This document shows positions 30,767 to 42,120 of a DNA stretch of 64,000 bases, in pieces. The position numbers and the translations under genes were made by a program. The stretch lies in the NCBI GenBank assembly GCA_030710605.1, contig CP092879.1:45141151-45205150 (forward strand), read 5' to 3'. The DNA is from Cordylochernes scorpioides (lineage: Eukaryota; Arthropoda; Arachnida; Pseudoscorpiones; Chernetidae). A model generated the notes under the pieces. It ran no database searches. It saw only the letters and a list, made by a program, of their open reading frames with translations, and had not been told where the DNA came from. Each line of letters opens with the position of its first letter. The stretch's first letter is position 1.

Positions 30767-31050
30767 GGGGGTCAGTGGAAAGATGGTCTAAACTGTTGGT
30801 TTTCAACCGCTACGACCCAGGTTCGATTCCCGCATTGGACACTTTTTTCTGAATTAAAAAAAAAAAATACTCCAATGTCCCCCAAATTTTGCAAAAGTCC
30901 AACCTAACCAGCGAGTGCAAGTAACCAACGGGGCTCTGGCACATATGTAGACATGTGGTGCACTTAGAGTAAAAGCAGTTGCCTACTTCTACCCACCATG
31001 ATTATCATGGCCTGTACCACGTGTACTAGGGATAAGCAAAAAAAAAAAAC
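30767..31050 (+). mobile_element. tRNA-derived SINE, copy 1
   Basis: Family of about 300 bp: a tRNA-like head with B box GGTTCGATTCC, a poly-A stretch, a conserved body (GGGGCTCTGGCACA... AAAGCAGTCGCC), and a 3' end CTAGGGATAAGC plus A-run. The head resembles tRNA-Glu(TTC) in TGGTCTA, GGTTTTC and CCCGGGTTCGATTCCCG, but has lost bases and does not fold as a full tRNA. Confidence 0.85.
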
Positions 31051-31136
31051 AACTTCACTTTCGTACTATTTTTTACACATCATAAATATTTCTTGCAAAT
31101 ACTCTTTCACTATTCATTCAATGTTGTGATGTTATA

Positions 31137-31295
31137 CAGTAAAACCTCCCTGTAAAGGACACCTAAATGCAGAGCCAAAGTGTCCTTTAGGGAAAGGTTT
31201 CCTCTTACCGAAGAGTTGCTATATAGTAAAAATGGTAATTTTGTAAATTAAAACTGTCCTTTGTAGAGAGGTGTCCTCTCATGGAGGTTCTACTG
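31137..31295. mobile_element. Tigger/pogo-like MITE 1
   Basis: CAGTAAAACCTCCCTGTAAA at one end and GGAGGTTCTACTG at the other, flanked by TA. The whole element is nearly palindromic. Confidence 0.8.
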
Positions 31296-31557
31296 TAATA
31301 ACTGTATTTTTCATTTCTTTTTTACACAATACAAAAGGAAGAGTTGAAGACACATTCTGGTATCAGTTGTTGATATTAAACCCAAACCAGAGTATTGAAT
31401 AGTTTTATAATGTAAAACCTGTCTTAATGAGTTTTCCTATCTGAGGAGTCAAATTTTAATTGCAACCATTTATTCTCCATTAATTTCCTTAAAACATTTG
31501 ATCCTCTATTGAAATGCATTCACATGTCTAAAACCTCCAATGGCTGAATACCCTATA

Positions 31558-31731
31558 CAGTAGAACCTCCCTGTAAAGGACACCTAATTGCAGAACCAAA
31601 GTGTCCTTTAGGGAGAAGTGTTCTCTTACTGGAGAGTTGCTTAAGTAAAAATGGTAAATTTTGTAAATGAAAACTGTCCTTTGTTGAGAGGTGTCTTCTA
31701 GCATGAGTGTCCCTTCATGGAGGTTCTACTG
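31558..31731. mobile_element. Tigger/pogo-like MITE 2
   Basis: CAGTAGAACCTCC...GGAGGTTCTACTG with TA flanks; same family as 31137-31295. Confidence 0.8.
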
Positions 31732-31875
31732 TATTAAGAGCATCAAGAATAAGTTAAATCTTAGGCCAATTTTTTTCAAAATGTTTTGTAAGTGTAGTTT
31801 TACTTGGACCAAATGGAAATTTACAAAACTGGTGTTACTCCATATAATGGAACCTCTTTGTAGTCTCATTTATAA

Positions 31876-32065
31876 CAGCAATTTGATAAAGCACAATTTG
31901 GATTATAGCTACAAGAAAATAAAGACCAAATCCAAATAAATTAATAGTTTGTGACGTTTCAGTGACATTTATTCTTTTATCTGATGATTGTAACAGTGTT
32001 GTTACCGAAACATCACACTATTAATTTATTTGGATTAGGTCTTATTTTCTTGTAGCTATAACAGC
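31876..32065. repeat. Palindromic repeat around a hammerhead-like motif
   Basis: Inverted arms (ATAAAGCACAATTTGGATTA, ACAAGAAAATA and their complements) surround CTGATGA (31981-31987) and GAAAC (32007-32011). Here ATC replaces GTC. It is the palindromic form of the repeat seen at 39625-39805 and in the tandem units. Confidence 0.6.
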
Positions 32066-32162
32066 ATTTTATAATTCTTTAGCCCTAATTGTTTTTACCA
32101 TGGTTATAACAACAAAATACTCCAATGGCCCCATGACTTTCATCAAGTTATACTTCATCAGT

Positions 32163-32468
32163 TCTTTTTTTATTATCCCTAGTATACATGGTACAGACCA
32201 TGATAATCATGGTGGCTAGAAGTTGGTGATTGCTTTTACTGTAAGTGCACTACATATCTACACATATGAAAAGCAGTTTGACTTTTGCTTTTAAAGTGTG
32301 CCAAAGCTCCATTTAGTTACTTGCACTCGCTGGTAGGGTCGAACTTTTTCAAGAATCAGGGGCCATTGGAGCATTTCTTTTTTAATTAGAAAAGTGCCCA
32401 ATGTGAGATTTGATTGTGGGTCGTAGTGGTTGAAAACCAACGGCTTAGACCACCCTTCCATCGACCCC
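32163..32468 (-). mobile_element. tRNA-derived SINE, copy 2
   Basis: Inverted copy, poly-T first, ending in the head CTTCCATCGACCCC; the body is more diverged. Confidence 0.75.
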
Positions 32469-32574
32469 TTAATTCATCAGTGAGATTAGTAACTAAATAG
32501 GGCTCTGGCACAGTAAAACCTCTCTAAAAAACAGCACCTACAAAACCTAAAAAACAGCACAAAACTAAGGTAAG

Positions 32575-32762
32575 TTATACTTTTTAGCATGTATATTGCA
32601 ATTCAGACTATAACTCTGAAAATATTAGATACACAGTAACCTTTATTAAAGATGAGATAATCAAGTGTGAACCAAACTGCTTCTGTCTCTTTAAAAAAAA
32701 AATTTTGACGACTGGTGATATCAAAATATTAAACTTCCTAAAGTTTTGTCCATGAGTGTAGA
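32575..32762. repeat. Mariner-type MITE
   Basis: The ends resemble those of the transposon in the palindrome arms (TTTTGTCCATGAGTGTA; ACTTTTTAGCATGTATAT). It includes the phrase AACCAAACTGCTTCTGTCTC. Related copies lie at 55975-56165 and 57540-57730. Confidence 0.55.
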
Positions 32763-32953
32763 TGCAGAACCAAAATGTCCTTAGGAGAAAGGTGTTCTCT
32801 TACCAGATTGTAGCTAATTGGTAAAAATTGTCTTTTCTGGTGATGACTTTTTATAGAAGGCAGACTAATGGAGGTTTTACTGTAGCTTATAAGCTGCTGA
32901 GTAAATCTTAGGTGGTATGCTTACAGTAAAGGTGCCTACCATATCATAACCTG

Positions 32954-33264
32954 GGTTGGTGGAAGAATGGCCTAAACCATTGGTTTTCAACCAATACGAC
33001 CCGGGTTTGATTCCCGTATTGGGCACTTTTTTCTGATTAAAAAAAAAAAGTGCTCCAATGGCCCCCGATTCTTGCAAAAGTCCAACCCCACCAACAAGTG
33101 CAAGTAACCAAATGGGGCTCTGGTACATTTGTAAGTGCAAAGTCGAACTGCTTTTTACATGTGTAGTCATGTGGTGCACTTACAGTAAAAGCAGTCGCCT
33201 AATTCTACCCACCATGATTAGCATGGCCTTTACCACATGTACTAGGGATAAGCAAAAAAAAAAC
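32954..33264 (+). mobile_element. tRNA-derived SINE, copy 3
   Basis: Head, body and GGGATAAGC-A tail all present; ends about 13 bp before a Tigger-like MITE. Confidence 0.85.
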
Positions 33265-33276
33265 CTGTATGTACTA

Positions 33277-33454
33277 CAATAGAACCTCCCTGTAAAGGAC
33301 AACACCTAATTGCAGAGTCAAAGTTTCCTTTAGGGGAAGGTGTCCTCTTACTGGAGAGTTGTTAAATAGTAAAAAGGGTAATTTTGACAATTAAAACTGT
33401 CCTTTGTAGAGAGGTGTCCTCTAGTCCGAGTGTCCTCTCATGGAGGTTCTACTG
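33277..33454. mobile_element. Tigger/pogo-like MITE 3
   Basis: CAATAGAACCTCCC...GGAGGTTCTACTG, TA flanks. Confidence 0.75.
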
Positions 33455-33754
33455 TATATGCACTTGTGATTAGTTTCACCATATTTTTAGTAAGTTTCAA
33501 GGAGACCAGCTTTTTTGGTCATTTAAGTGGTACAGTCTGCACCATGCTGACGAGGGCCAACAGCCTGAAAAGCGTACATGGTTGGTCTTTCTTAATCCAG
33601 AATGTATATTGACCAATATTCAGGAATAATAAAAAAATCAATAATTAGTTGATATTTATTCTAACAGATGGAGCAAGCATTTCAGCAACTTTCAGTTTCA
33701 CAACTAGGAGATAGTTATTTTATCGACCTTACCTGACCCCAGTACAATTTCTCT

Positions 33755-34067
33755 GGGGTCGGTGGAAGGAGGGTCTAAAGCATTGGTTTTCGACCGCTAC
33801 GACCCGGGTTCGATTCCCGCTTTGAGTACTTTTTCTGATTTACAAAAAAAAAAAAATGCTCGAATGGCCCCCAATTCTTGCAAAAGTCCAACCCGACCAG
33901 CGAGTGAAATAACCAAACGGGGCTCTGGCATATTTGTAAGGGCAAAGTCGAATTGCTTTTCACATATGTAGATATGTGGTTCACTTACAGCAAAGGCAAT
34001 CGCCTACTACTACCCACCATGATTATCATGGCCTGTACCACGTGTACTAGGGATAAGCAAAAAAATA
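33755..34067 (+). mobile_element. tRNA-derived SINE, copy 4
   Basis: One of the best-preserved heads (GGTCGGTGGAAGG; GACCCGGGTTCGATTCCCG), body and tail complete. Confidence 0.85.
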
Positions 34068-34172
34068 AACAATTTCACTTTTGTACCATTTTATACACAT
34101 CATAAATATTTCTTGCAAATACTCTTTCACTATTCATTCATATGTAAGGTGGCCAAAATAAAAAATGTAATA

Positions 34173-34333
34173 CAGTAGATCCTCCATAAGAGGACACTCA
34201 TGCTAGAGGACACCTCTCTACAAAGGTCAGTTTTCATTTGCAATATTAGCTTTTTCCAGTAAGAGAACACCTCTCTACAAAGAACACTTTGTCTTTGCAA
34301 TTAGGTGTTGTCCTTTATAGGGAGGTTCTACTA
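34173..34333. mobile_element. Tigger/pogo-like MITE 4
   Basis: CAGTAGATCCTCC...GGAGGTTCTACTA; inverted orientation of the interior relative to copies 1-3. Confidence 0.7.
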
Positions 34334-34505
34334 TACTATATTCTTTATACTGCAGCTGTGAATCTAACCTAAATAAAATATATAAAAAAATCAACCAATT
34401 AACTCCCACTAGCTAGTGATGTAAACAGAGAAAAGTGTCTTGGCAAGCAATGTTCTACAATAAAGTCTTTTTAAATATAAACTTGTCTAATTTCTTTTGG
34501 ATATA

Positions 34506-34680
34506 CAGTAGAACCTCCCTGTAAAGAACAGCTAATTGCAGAGCCAAAGTGTCCTTTAGGGAGAGTTGTCCTCTTACCAGAGAGTTGCTAAATAGTAAAA
34601 ATGGTAATTACTGTCTTAAAAACTGTCCTTTATAGAGAGGTGTCCTCTAGCGTAAATGTTCTCTCATGGAGGTTCTAGTG
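34506..34680. mobile_element. Tigger/pogo-like MITE 5
   Basis: CAGTAGAACCTCCC...GGAGGTTCTAGTG, TA flank. Confidence 0.75.
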
Positions 34681-34689
34681 TATATGAAA

Positions 34690-35240
34690 AGAACATACAC
34701 CTGTTCTAAACAAATTCTAAATTTCTAGGTATTATAGAGAAATAAATAATTAAGAACTTTTGTAAGGTATTTATAGTTAAATTTTAGCAAATCTTTTGGC
34801 TTGTAATTACTATTAAAATGTTTATCAGTTATTCCATTAGATTGTTCTTCAAATTACATTAAATTTATTCACAATTGAATCTGTGTGCAATGTTGATTAA
34901 ACTGATAATTTTATGGAAAAATGACTTGTATAGTTTCAATGAAAATGCATTTAGTTGATACCATGTGTATGAAAATGGTTCAAATAATTGAAAAGTTAGC
35001 AAAATGTGTTCCAATAAACAAGATTCTATTGTATATATGTATTATCCTTTTTTATGTTCTGAATCAATGTTTTAACATTAGAAAAAGTTTTACATAGTTT
35101 CACACTTGTGTATAAATTTGAATAAAAGAAATATTTTCTATGCATTAATATATTACTATGTACTAATAATGCTATTAGTTTTTATATTATTATAAAATGT
35201 ATATATAAGACAAAAAAATTACAAACAAAAATATTTACTA
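34690..35240. other. AT-rich, no feature seen
   Basis: About 550 bp between the MITE and the ATP synthase gene with no open frame or recognised repeat. It includes the region downstream of that gene. Confidence 0.5.
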
Positions 35241-35244
35241 CCTG

Positions 35245-35250
35245 TTTATT
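35245..35250 (-). terminator. Poly(A) signal of the ATP synthase subunit g gene
   Basis: AATAAA on the minus strand 63 bp after the stop codon. Confidence 0.6.
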
Positions 35251-35312
35251 TCCGAATCAAAATAATTTGCTGGGGAAATTTTATAAAAACAAATTACTAG
35301 CAATACTTGCTT

Positions 35313-35633
35313 CTAAACTTGGTAGCCCACAATGGTACCACGTCCAATTCCTTCTCCAATGAAGAAGCAAAGCAAAATTTCGGCCACAATTAAAGTGTTG
35401 ACAGTAGCGTCTTTTACATTTGTATGGCGCCAGTTACCATTTTTAAATCCGCTAATGAGCTTTCTTGTTTCTCTCATTATTTGTGGGATCTCGGCGGGCG
35501 ATGGGGGTACAAGTTCCACCTTGGCGTATTTTCCAAAGGTCACCAGTTTGGGTTTTGCTCGAGTTGCTGCTGTTGCGATTAAACCTGGTGTTTTTTCCAC
35601 CAAATTTTTTACTAATCCAACTGCTTTAGCCAT
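35313..35633 (-). CDS. ATP5MG: Mitochondrial ATP synthase subunit g
   Basis: 106 residues in one exon, a small subunit of the membrane (Fo) part of mitochondrial ATP synthase that helps dimerise the complex and shape cristae. It starts MAKAVGLVKNLVEKTPGL and has the family hallmark YAKVELVPPSPAEIP at about residues 37-51. It ends with a membrane helix (about 78-98, VNTLIVAEILLCFFIGE) containing the GxxxG-like GEGIGRG and a GYQV end. Length fits the family (about 100). The ATG lies in ACAAAATGG, a good context. No poly-A tail or flanking duplication suggests a retrocopy, so it is likely the functional gene. Confidence 0.93.
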   Translation of the reverse strand: MAKAVGLVKNLVEKTPGLIATAATRAKPKLVTFGKYAKVELVPPSPAEIPQIMRETRKLISGFKNGNWRHTNVKDATVNTLIVAEILLCFFIGEGIGRGTIVGYQV

Positions 35634-35639
35634 TTTGTG

Positions 35640-36328
35640 CTAGTTTCTTTAAGAAGCAAAATCAAATGAATCGTCGTAAAAGTGCAAATGTTTACCCAAA
35701 GAAAAGTGTGCGTTAAGGTCAGGGGTGCTGAATAAAATAATTAAAACAGAATTATTGGCGTTCCGAAATATTATTTTAAAATTTAAGTTTTTTAGTTTCA
35801 ACTACAAATATATATATATATTAAAATAAATAGAGAGTTTGCCTCAACACTATGAATAAAACCTTTCTTGAATTTAAAAATTCATCATGGTGTTGAACGT
35901 GTTTAATATTGTTTTTATATTAATATAATTTTATATATTATTAAAAGCTATCAAATTGTTGCAAAATAAAAATTTTCATAATTTATAAAGTTGAAATTAT
36001 TTTTTCCAATAAAATGATTATTTAAAATATACTTAACAAGTTAAAAATATATTTATTGTCGTTTTGACCAATATGTTTTAAGGGATTTTTCAAAAGAATT
36101 GTTTATATTAATTGTATTGTTTTCATTTACATAAAGGAATAAATATTTTAAAAGTTTTGTGCAAAGAGAACATTTTTAATTAAACCTTTGCGTAAGGTAA
36201 TTGATCAAAAGAATTTTAAAATTACCTTATTGTTTTTAATTCATATAATTTTTCAAAATAACCCTTTGTGAAATAACCGGTCTTCTTGTAGTAGTTAAGA
36301 AGCGCCTTAACAAATTTACGTAAAAAAA
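35640..36328. other. AT-rich stretch upstream of ATP5MG; no gene seen
   Basis: It probably holds the ATP5MG promoter and 5' UTR in the first 150 bp; no TATA box can be singled out in the AT-rich sequence. It ends at the scaffold gap. Confidence 0.4.
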
Positions 36329-36428
36329 NNNNNNNNNNNNNNNNNNNNNNNNNNNNNNNNNNNNNNNNNNNNNNNNNNNNNNNNNNNNNNNNNNNNNNNN
36401 NNNNNNNNNNNNNNNNNNNNNNNNNNNN
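36329..36428. other. Assembly gap (100 N)
   Basis: Exactly 100 N, the usual placeholder for a gap of unknown size. Confidence 0.99.
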
Positions 36429-36699
36429 ATATTAATACAAAATATTTATACATATATATTAAGAGAATATTATTTGACATATTCGTAAAACAAATAGTTA
36501 TGCCCTAAATATATAATAAAATATTCGTGTACATTTAGAACTTTTTACAATTAAGTTTTATTCTATGCAGATAAAAATTAGACATGATTTATGAGAATAT
36601 ATTTATCACACACAATGTCATTTAGATATAGTTTTGTATACAATTATTTCTTTATTAATTATTATGAAGAATGGTATCAACCAATTTGTCTTAAATGGA

Positions 36700-37232
36700 T
36701 TTACCCACGGCCATTTCTTTTGAAGCTAAGTCAGCCTGCCACTGAGTCGTGCTCTCAGTCTTAATGACAAAGGCAGACGCATTCTACTTCACCAAGTCAT
36801 CTTCTTCTTCTTCTTTCTTATCTCCACTCAATCATTAGGGTATTAAGTTGTGACCCTTGATGGTATTTGACAACCATCATGACTGGGTGAAGTAGAATGC
36901 GTCTGCCTTTGTCATTAAGACTGGGAGCACTACTCAGTGGCAAGCCGACTTAGCTCCAAAAGAAATGGCCGCCTCTGACATGAGGAACAGACGCCAAGTG
37001 CAGCCGCTCCTAACATGGAGTACAAACGCTGCTCATCCTGTATTCCTAGATTAGGAGCCCTTACAGGGTACTATCAGCCGGGCCAGCTGAACCCAGGTTT
37101 TTTAGCGAGCTTGTTACTGCTCCCCCTCCTTCTTTTTGATCACCAAGTCATGATGGTTGTCAAGTCTCAAGCTCTACAAGCTTTATACCCTAATATGATT
37201 GAATAAAGATAAGAAAGAAGAAGGATATATCC
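36700..37232. repeat. Two family Y copies, head to head
   Basis: An inverted partial copy (36700-36830) is followed by a full copy (36838-37232) that ends AAAGATAAGAAAGAAGAAGG. Both share GTCATTAAGACTGGGAGCAC or its complement. Confidence 0.6.
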
Positions 37233-37595
37233 ATTACCCATTTTGATAAATTATGGTTTTATTGTCTGGGTTACTAGATTGTTGACTATTACAGCATAGG
37301 AATAGCATCTTCTAATTAGGGGCATGTCAATTTTTTCTATTTGTCAATATTCACATTTATTGATTTTGTTTACTTTTTTTTTTCTGTAAAGGATTAATGA
37401 TCCTTGATGTGAGTGGAGGCAAGATATAATGATAAGTTATCATCTACATTGTTCAGATTAGAAACTATTATAGACGTGTACGATTCTTTTTAAAAATAAA
37501 CAATTTCTACTGCCCTTACTGCAATGGAAAAAAATAATGGGAGGGCCTGGCTCATTTGATAACAGATGGCATGCTAATGCATCATAATAAACATA

Positions 37596-38852
37596 CAGTA
37601 AAACCCCGCTATAACGAACCTTCCCTTATAACGAACCCACGCCGATTCCCAATTCCATTCCATTGAAAATACCATCATTATAACGAACTTTGCGATTTTT
37701 AGAATAACGAACTACCCCTAAAACGAACCTATTTCGGGTCCCAAAATGATAAAATCTATTAAAAATACTATGCTTATAACGAACTTAGAATTGTAATTAA
37801 AAAAATAATAAAAAAACAAAATTTTGAGCATGTTTAAAGCTCGCGGATCGCGATTTCAAAACAATAAATTTAGCGGCATTGTTTGATTTTTGCACTTTAT
37901 TTTTGCTGCATGTTGTATAAATTTTTACGCATTATACTTTTTATTAATTAGAATATCTTTGCATCCATTAAATTTGAAATATAAAAAATGCAAATGGCTT
38001 CCAAAATGAAGAAAACAAAGGCATTTTAAAAACAAAAGCATTGTTTCATTTAAAAAAAAAAAAGGCCATTTTCAGAACTTTTCAAAGTGAAACAACATAG
38101 GCAAAATGTTAAGAACATATTAAAATAAGAGAATATAACTTTTCTATTATAAAAGATGAAATATAAAGTTATTAAAAATTGTTACAAAGAGGAATCAACT
38201 TCAACTTTTGCCGCGATCGTACGTTTTAGGGCTAAAAAAAAAAAAGTCCAAATAAACGGTCCCGTGATGAAACAAAAATTATTTTTATGCCATTAACTAT
38301 GGTGATTTTAAAGTCAGCAATGTTTTGCATGGCAGGTTAAAAAATATATATATATATATAGACCTAGAAGAATATGGGGAAACATGAAATGGAAGAAAAA
38401 CACTAACTTTATTTGAATGGTGCAATGCTTGGAAGAATGCTTTGAAACAACAAGGTATTAGAGCCATTTTTTCAAGTAAAAATTGTATTATATAATCTGA
38501 TAATGATGTTTTAAAATCATTTCATATCTTTGAATATATATTTAATAAAACTTTGCCTAGGATTTGTCTTGATTTTTAACTTAGACATAGAGGTACATGT
38601 ATGTTAATCATAAGAAGAACCTATTATCTAATGATTTCTATTATTATTCAGTATTAATATAAGGAAATTAGTCAATTAAGGGAATTAAAATAAAGTGACC
38701 ACTATTAAGAGGCAGCCTCTTCTTGTGTGTATGGCTGTTTTTTAATTATACGGTCTAAAATTTTTGAAAAGTAAAAAAAAAATAGCCAAACCGTGGCTAT
38801 AGTGAACCAAAAGCTCTGTCCCATTGGGGTTCACTATAGAGGGGCTTTACTG
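37596..38852. mobile_element. Tigger/pogo-like element, non-coding, 1257 bp
   Basis: Ends CAGTAAAACCCCGCTATAAC and, inverted, CAGTAAAGCCCCTCTATAG, both flanked by TA. This is the classic pogo/Tigger terminus. The left end has extra subterminal repeats (AACGAAC). No transposase frame remains. About 38370-38720 resembles sequence at 52340-53540 in the palindrome arm. Confidence 0.85.
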
Positions 38853-39159
38853 TATGTGTAAAACTGTGTCAAAAAACTGCATTGACCAAAAAAAGGCAGT
38901 GTTAAATATAAATCGTAGATAATACTGATAAGAGACACTTCGGCCAGTAGTGTCTCTCAATTCAAGAACAATGAATTTCAGCCTGGCAACCTCTATCGTC
39001 AAGATAATGCGTTTAGTGGTTGCGTCATTGTTTACTGATTACAAGACAATCAAAGAAACTTGTATTTATATAACAATAAAATGCTTTATTAACACCTTTT
39101 GTTCTTATACAGATTCTCTGAGTATAAAAGGGTATAAACAGAAATAGTAAAATGATAAG

Positions 39160-39300
39160 GCACAATTTGGATTATAGATTATAAACACAAGGTAATAAGA
39201 CCAAATAAATAGTGTGTGAAGTTTCGGTAACAGTGTTGTTACACACTATTTATTTATTTGAATTGGTCTTATTACCTTGTGTTTAGAAATAATAAAAATA
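39160..39300. repeat. Palindromic hammerhead-family repeat, core deleted
   Basis: Arms GGTAATAAGACCAAATAAAT and complement around TTTCGGTAACAGTGTTGTTAC. It includes the uninterrupted target of the Helitron at 29796. Confidence 0.6.
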
Positions 39301-39434
39301 ATCAGCAATTTTATTTACAATGTATCAAATAAAGGGTAAGAAAGGGCTTGGCATAAATTTATATACAAGCAATCAAGAACAAGTAGTTACTTTTCTTAAA
39401 AAACAATAATTAGTACAAGTGAAAAAGGAATATA

Positions 39435-39593
39435 CAGTAGAACCTCCACAAGAGGACACCTCTCTATAAAGGACAGTTTTCATTTGCAAAATTACCATTT
39501 TTACTATTTAGCAGTCCTTTGGAAAGAGGACACCTCTCCCTAAAGGACACTTTGGCACTGCAATTAGGTGTCTTTTACAGGGAGGTTCTACTT
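39435..39593. mobile_element. Tigger/pogo-like MITE 6
   Basis: CAGTAGAACCTCCACA...GGAGGTTCTACTT with TA flanks. Confidence 0.75.
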
Positions 39594-39624
39594 TACAACA
39601 ATGTATTGTACATAATTATCAATC

Positions 39625-39805
39625 ATCTCAAGGTAATAAGACCAAATAAATAAATATTGTGTGACGTGTTGTAAAATTTCTCATTCAGTACTTTTGTCTG
39701 AAGATGGTAACAACGCTGTTACCGAAACGTCGCACAATATTTATTTGGATTTGGTCTTATTACCTTGTGTTTATAATCTTTAATCCAAATTGTGCTTTAT
39801 CAGTC
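39625..39805 (+). ncRNA. Best hammerhead-like copy inside an inverted repeat
   Basis: CTGAAGA (39698-39704), stem II GGTAACA/TGTTACC (7 perfect bp, loop ACGC), GAAAC (39724-39728) and GTC (39729-39731). Stem I can form from TTTTGT and GCACAA with one mismatch. Long inverted arms (CAAGGTAATAAGACC) flank it. CTGANGA is within hammerhead consensus. Confidence 0.45.
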
Positions 39806-39815
39806 ATCTTTATAG

Positions 39816-40131
39816 TTTTTTTTTGCTTATCCCTAGTACACGTGGTATAGGCCATGATAATCATGGTGGGTACTTAGCGACTGCTTTTACTGTAAGCGCA
39901 CCACATGTCTACACATGTGAAAAGCAGTTCGACTTTGCACTTACAAATGTGCCAGAGCCCCATTTGATTACTTGCACTCGCTGGTGGGGTTGGACTTTTG
40001 CAAGAATCGGGGGCCATTGGAGCATTTTTTTTATTTTTTTTTTAAACAGAAAAAAGTGTCCAATGCGGAAATCGAACCCGGGTCGTAGTGGTCAAAAACC
40101 AAACGGTTTAACCAGCCTTCCACCGATCCCC
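39816..40131 (-). mobile_element. tRNA-derived SINE, copy 5
   Basis: Inverted, complete, with B box GGTTCGATTTCC (one change). Confidence 0.85.
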
Positions 40132-40384
40132 TATCTTTATAATTTTATACATGAATGGATCAAGGGTAGAAGTTTGTCTAAAAACTTGTATTTATACACA
40201 AGTGTGGTGGGAAGGACATAAAACTCTGTAAGACATCTTTCCTCCCATATTAGCCAATCTGATTTCCCAAATACTAACCTAAACAATGATGATTTGTTTA
40301 AACAAGATAATGGCATTCTGTCAAAACAATTTAAATAAGTTTATTGACACTTCTAATTAATTGTTACAGAAAAAAAGGATAATA

Positions 40385-40544
40385 CAGTTAAACCTGTCTA
40401 TAGTGCCCCCTCTAAATTGTACCTTCCTCTCTATAGCGCCTGATTTTAAATATGTAGTACGATGCGATTTACATTAAAAGTGACCTGTCTATAGCACCCT
40501 ATTTTTGTGAGTCCCAAGAGGGGCGCTATAGACAGGTTTAACTG
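40385..40544. mobile_element. Second Tigger-type MITE family
   Basis: CAGTTAAACCTGTCTATAG and its exact inverse at the other end, TA on both sides; 160 bp. Confidence 0.85.
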
Positions 40545-40781
40545 TATATAATAAAGGAGTAAATAAAATGTAAGGAAATAAATACAGTTGTACACATTTC
40601 TTCAGCAAGGGAGTCTTCCCCACCATGAGAGAGTCCTCCTCCATACAAGGTCTTCTTGAACTTTACGCTAAAAATGCACTAGAGTCAATGTATATTACAC
40701 AGAAAGCAGCTGAATATATTCTCTTTTCTATTGTTTTTTTTTTTTTTATGTGTTAAGCGTATTTAGGCAAGTTGCCTCAAA

Positions 40782-41030
40782 TACCCATTTCTTGGTTTCT
40801 CAAGAAGCCACTGGGACCAAAAATATTTTGGTCGCAGTGAGCCTACTCCACGCTGACGAGCACCAACAGCGCGAAACGCGTTCGTGGATGACTTTTCTTG
40901 ATTTATCAAGAAATTGGGTTGGCCAATAATCAGGGAACAGACTAAATCAATGATTTGTTGATTTCTCTTCACCAGATGGTGCTCTGCCTTCTGAAAAGCA
41001 CATGTGCTCCTGGTCAGGATATGCCTCTTT
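40782..41030. repeat. Foldback/MITE-like repeat, fuller copy
   Basis: Same family as 27328-27560; ends CCCATTTCTTGGTTTCTC and TTGATTTATCAAGAAATTGG. Confidence 0.6.
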
Positions 41031-41068
41031 TTTTTTTATTTTTAATATTCTCTTTTATATAGAATATA

Positions 41069-41242
41069 CAATAGAAAAAACCTCAACGCTCCCAATAGAG
41101 GACGCATCTATACATTGGACAGTTTTTATGATCAAAATTACCATTTATACTAATTAACTGCTCTCTGGTAAAAATACATCTCTCCCTAAAGGACACTTTT
41201 GCTTTGCAACTAGGTGTCCTCCTTTACAGAAAGGTTCTACTG
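41069..41242. mobile_element. Tigger/pogo-like MITE 7
   Basis: A decayed left end and intact AAGGTTCTACTG right end with TA. Confidence 0.65.
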
Positions 41243-41384
41243 TATAAAACTACTGTAAAAAAAAAAATTGGGTTTTTCCACTTTTAATTCCAAAGAATAA
41301 TATTCTGTGTTTCTCAGAAAACTATCTTCTTCTTATCTGCTATCTTGTTTACACACTTGATAACAGTAACTATTTAAAACATGC

Positions 41385-41505
41385 TGTGGTAAAATTTCTC
41401 ATTCAATACTTTTGTCTGAATATGGTAACAACGCTGTTACCGAAACGTCACACACTATTTATTTATTTGGATTTGGTCTTATTACCTTGTGTTCTACTGT
41501 ATATA
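41385..41505 (+). ncRNA. Hammerhead-like motif with broken core
   Basis: CTGAATA replaces CTGANGA at 41416; the stem II region and GAAACGTC are intact. Confidence 0.3.
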
Positions 41506-41854
41506 TTTTAACTCATTTTCAAGAGAGTTTATCATTTTTAAATATAATTTATTTAAATACAGAAAAAAAAATTCAAAGTAATAGTCAGCTGTGTACTGTA
41601 ATAACAGCATAGATTACATATCCCCCCCTTACATTAAAGCCATAATCCATCCAGATTCTCTCCATAATAATACGGTGACATCATACGAATGGTTCAAGGA
41701 GAAGCTGAAACATGACGAGCATACAATCACTCTCCATTCAAAATCAAATTTAAGAGCTTCCATCTCCAACTGTTAAAGTGACAGCTAAATCTCATGCTCT
41801 AAGGCATGATGATCAATATAGGAAAAAAATCATTTTTGTAGATTAAGGACTATA

Positions 41855-42120
41855 TCTTCTTTCTTATCTCCACCCAATCATATTAAGGTGTCAAGCATGT
41901 AAAGCTTAAGACTTTTGAACAACCATCATGATTCGGTTAAGTAGAATGCGTCTGCCTTTGTCATTAAGACTGGGAGTACTACTCAGTGGCAGGCCGACTT
42001 AGCTCCAAAAGAAATGGCCGCCTCTGACATGAGGAACAGACGCCATGTGCAGCCGCTCTTAATATGGAGTATAAACGCTGCTCATCCTGTATCCCTGGTC
42101 AGGAGCCCTTACAACCCTCT
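41855..42120 (+). repeat. Retroposon family Y, copy
   Basis: Contains GTCATTAAGACTGGGAGTAC and CGCTCTTAATATGGAGTATA, 3'-truncated. Confidence 0.55.

Noticed and set aside
30767..30840. Functional tRNA call for the SINE head
   Set aside because: The B box is good but the anticodon arm and acceptor stem cannot fold properly, and the sequence is part of a repeated 300-bp element.
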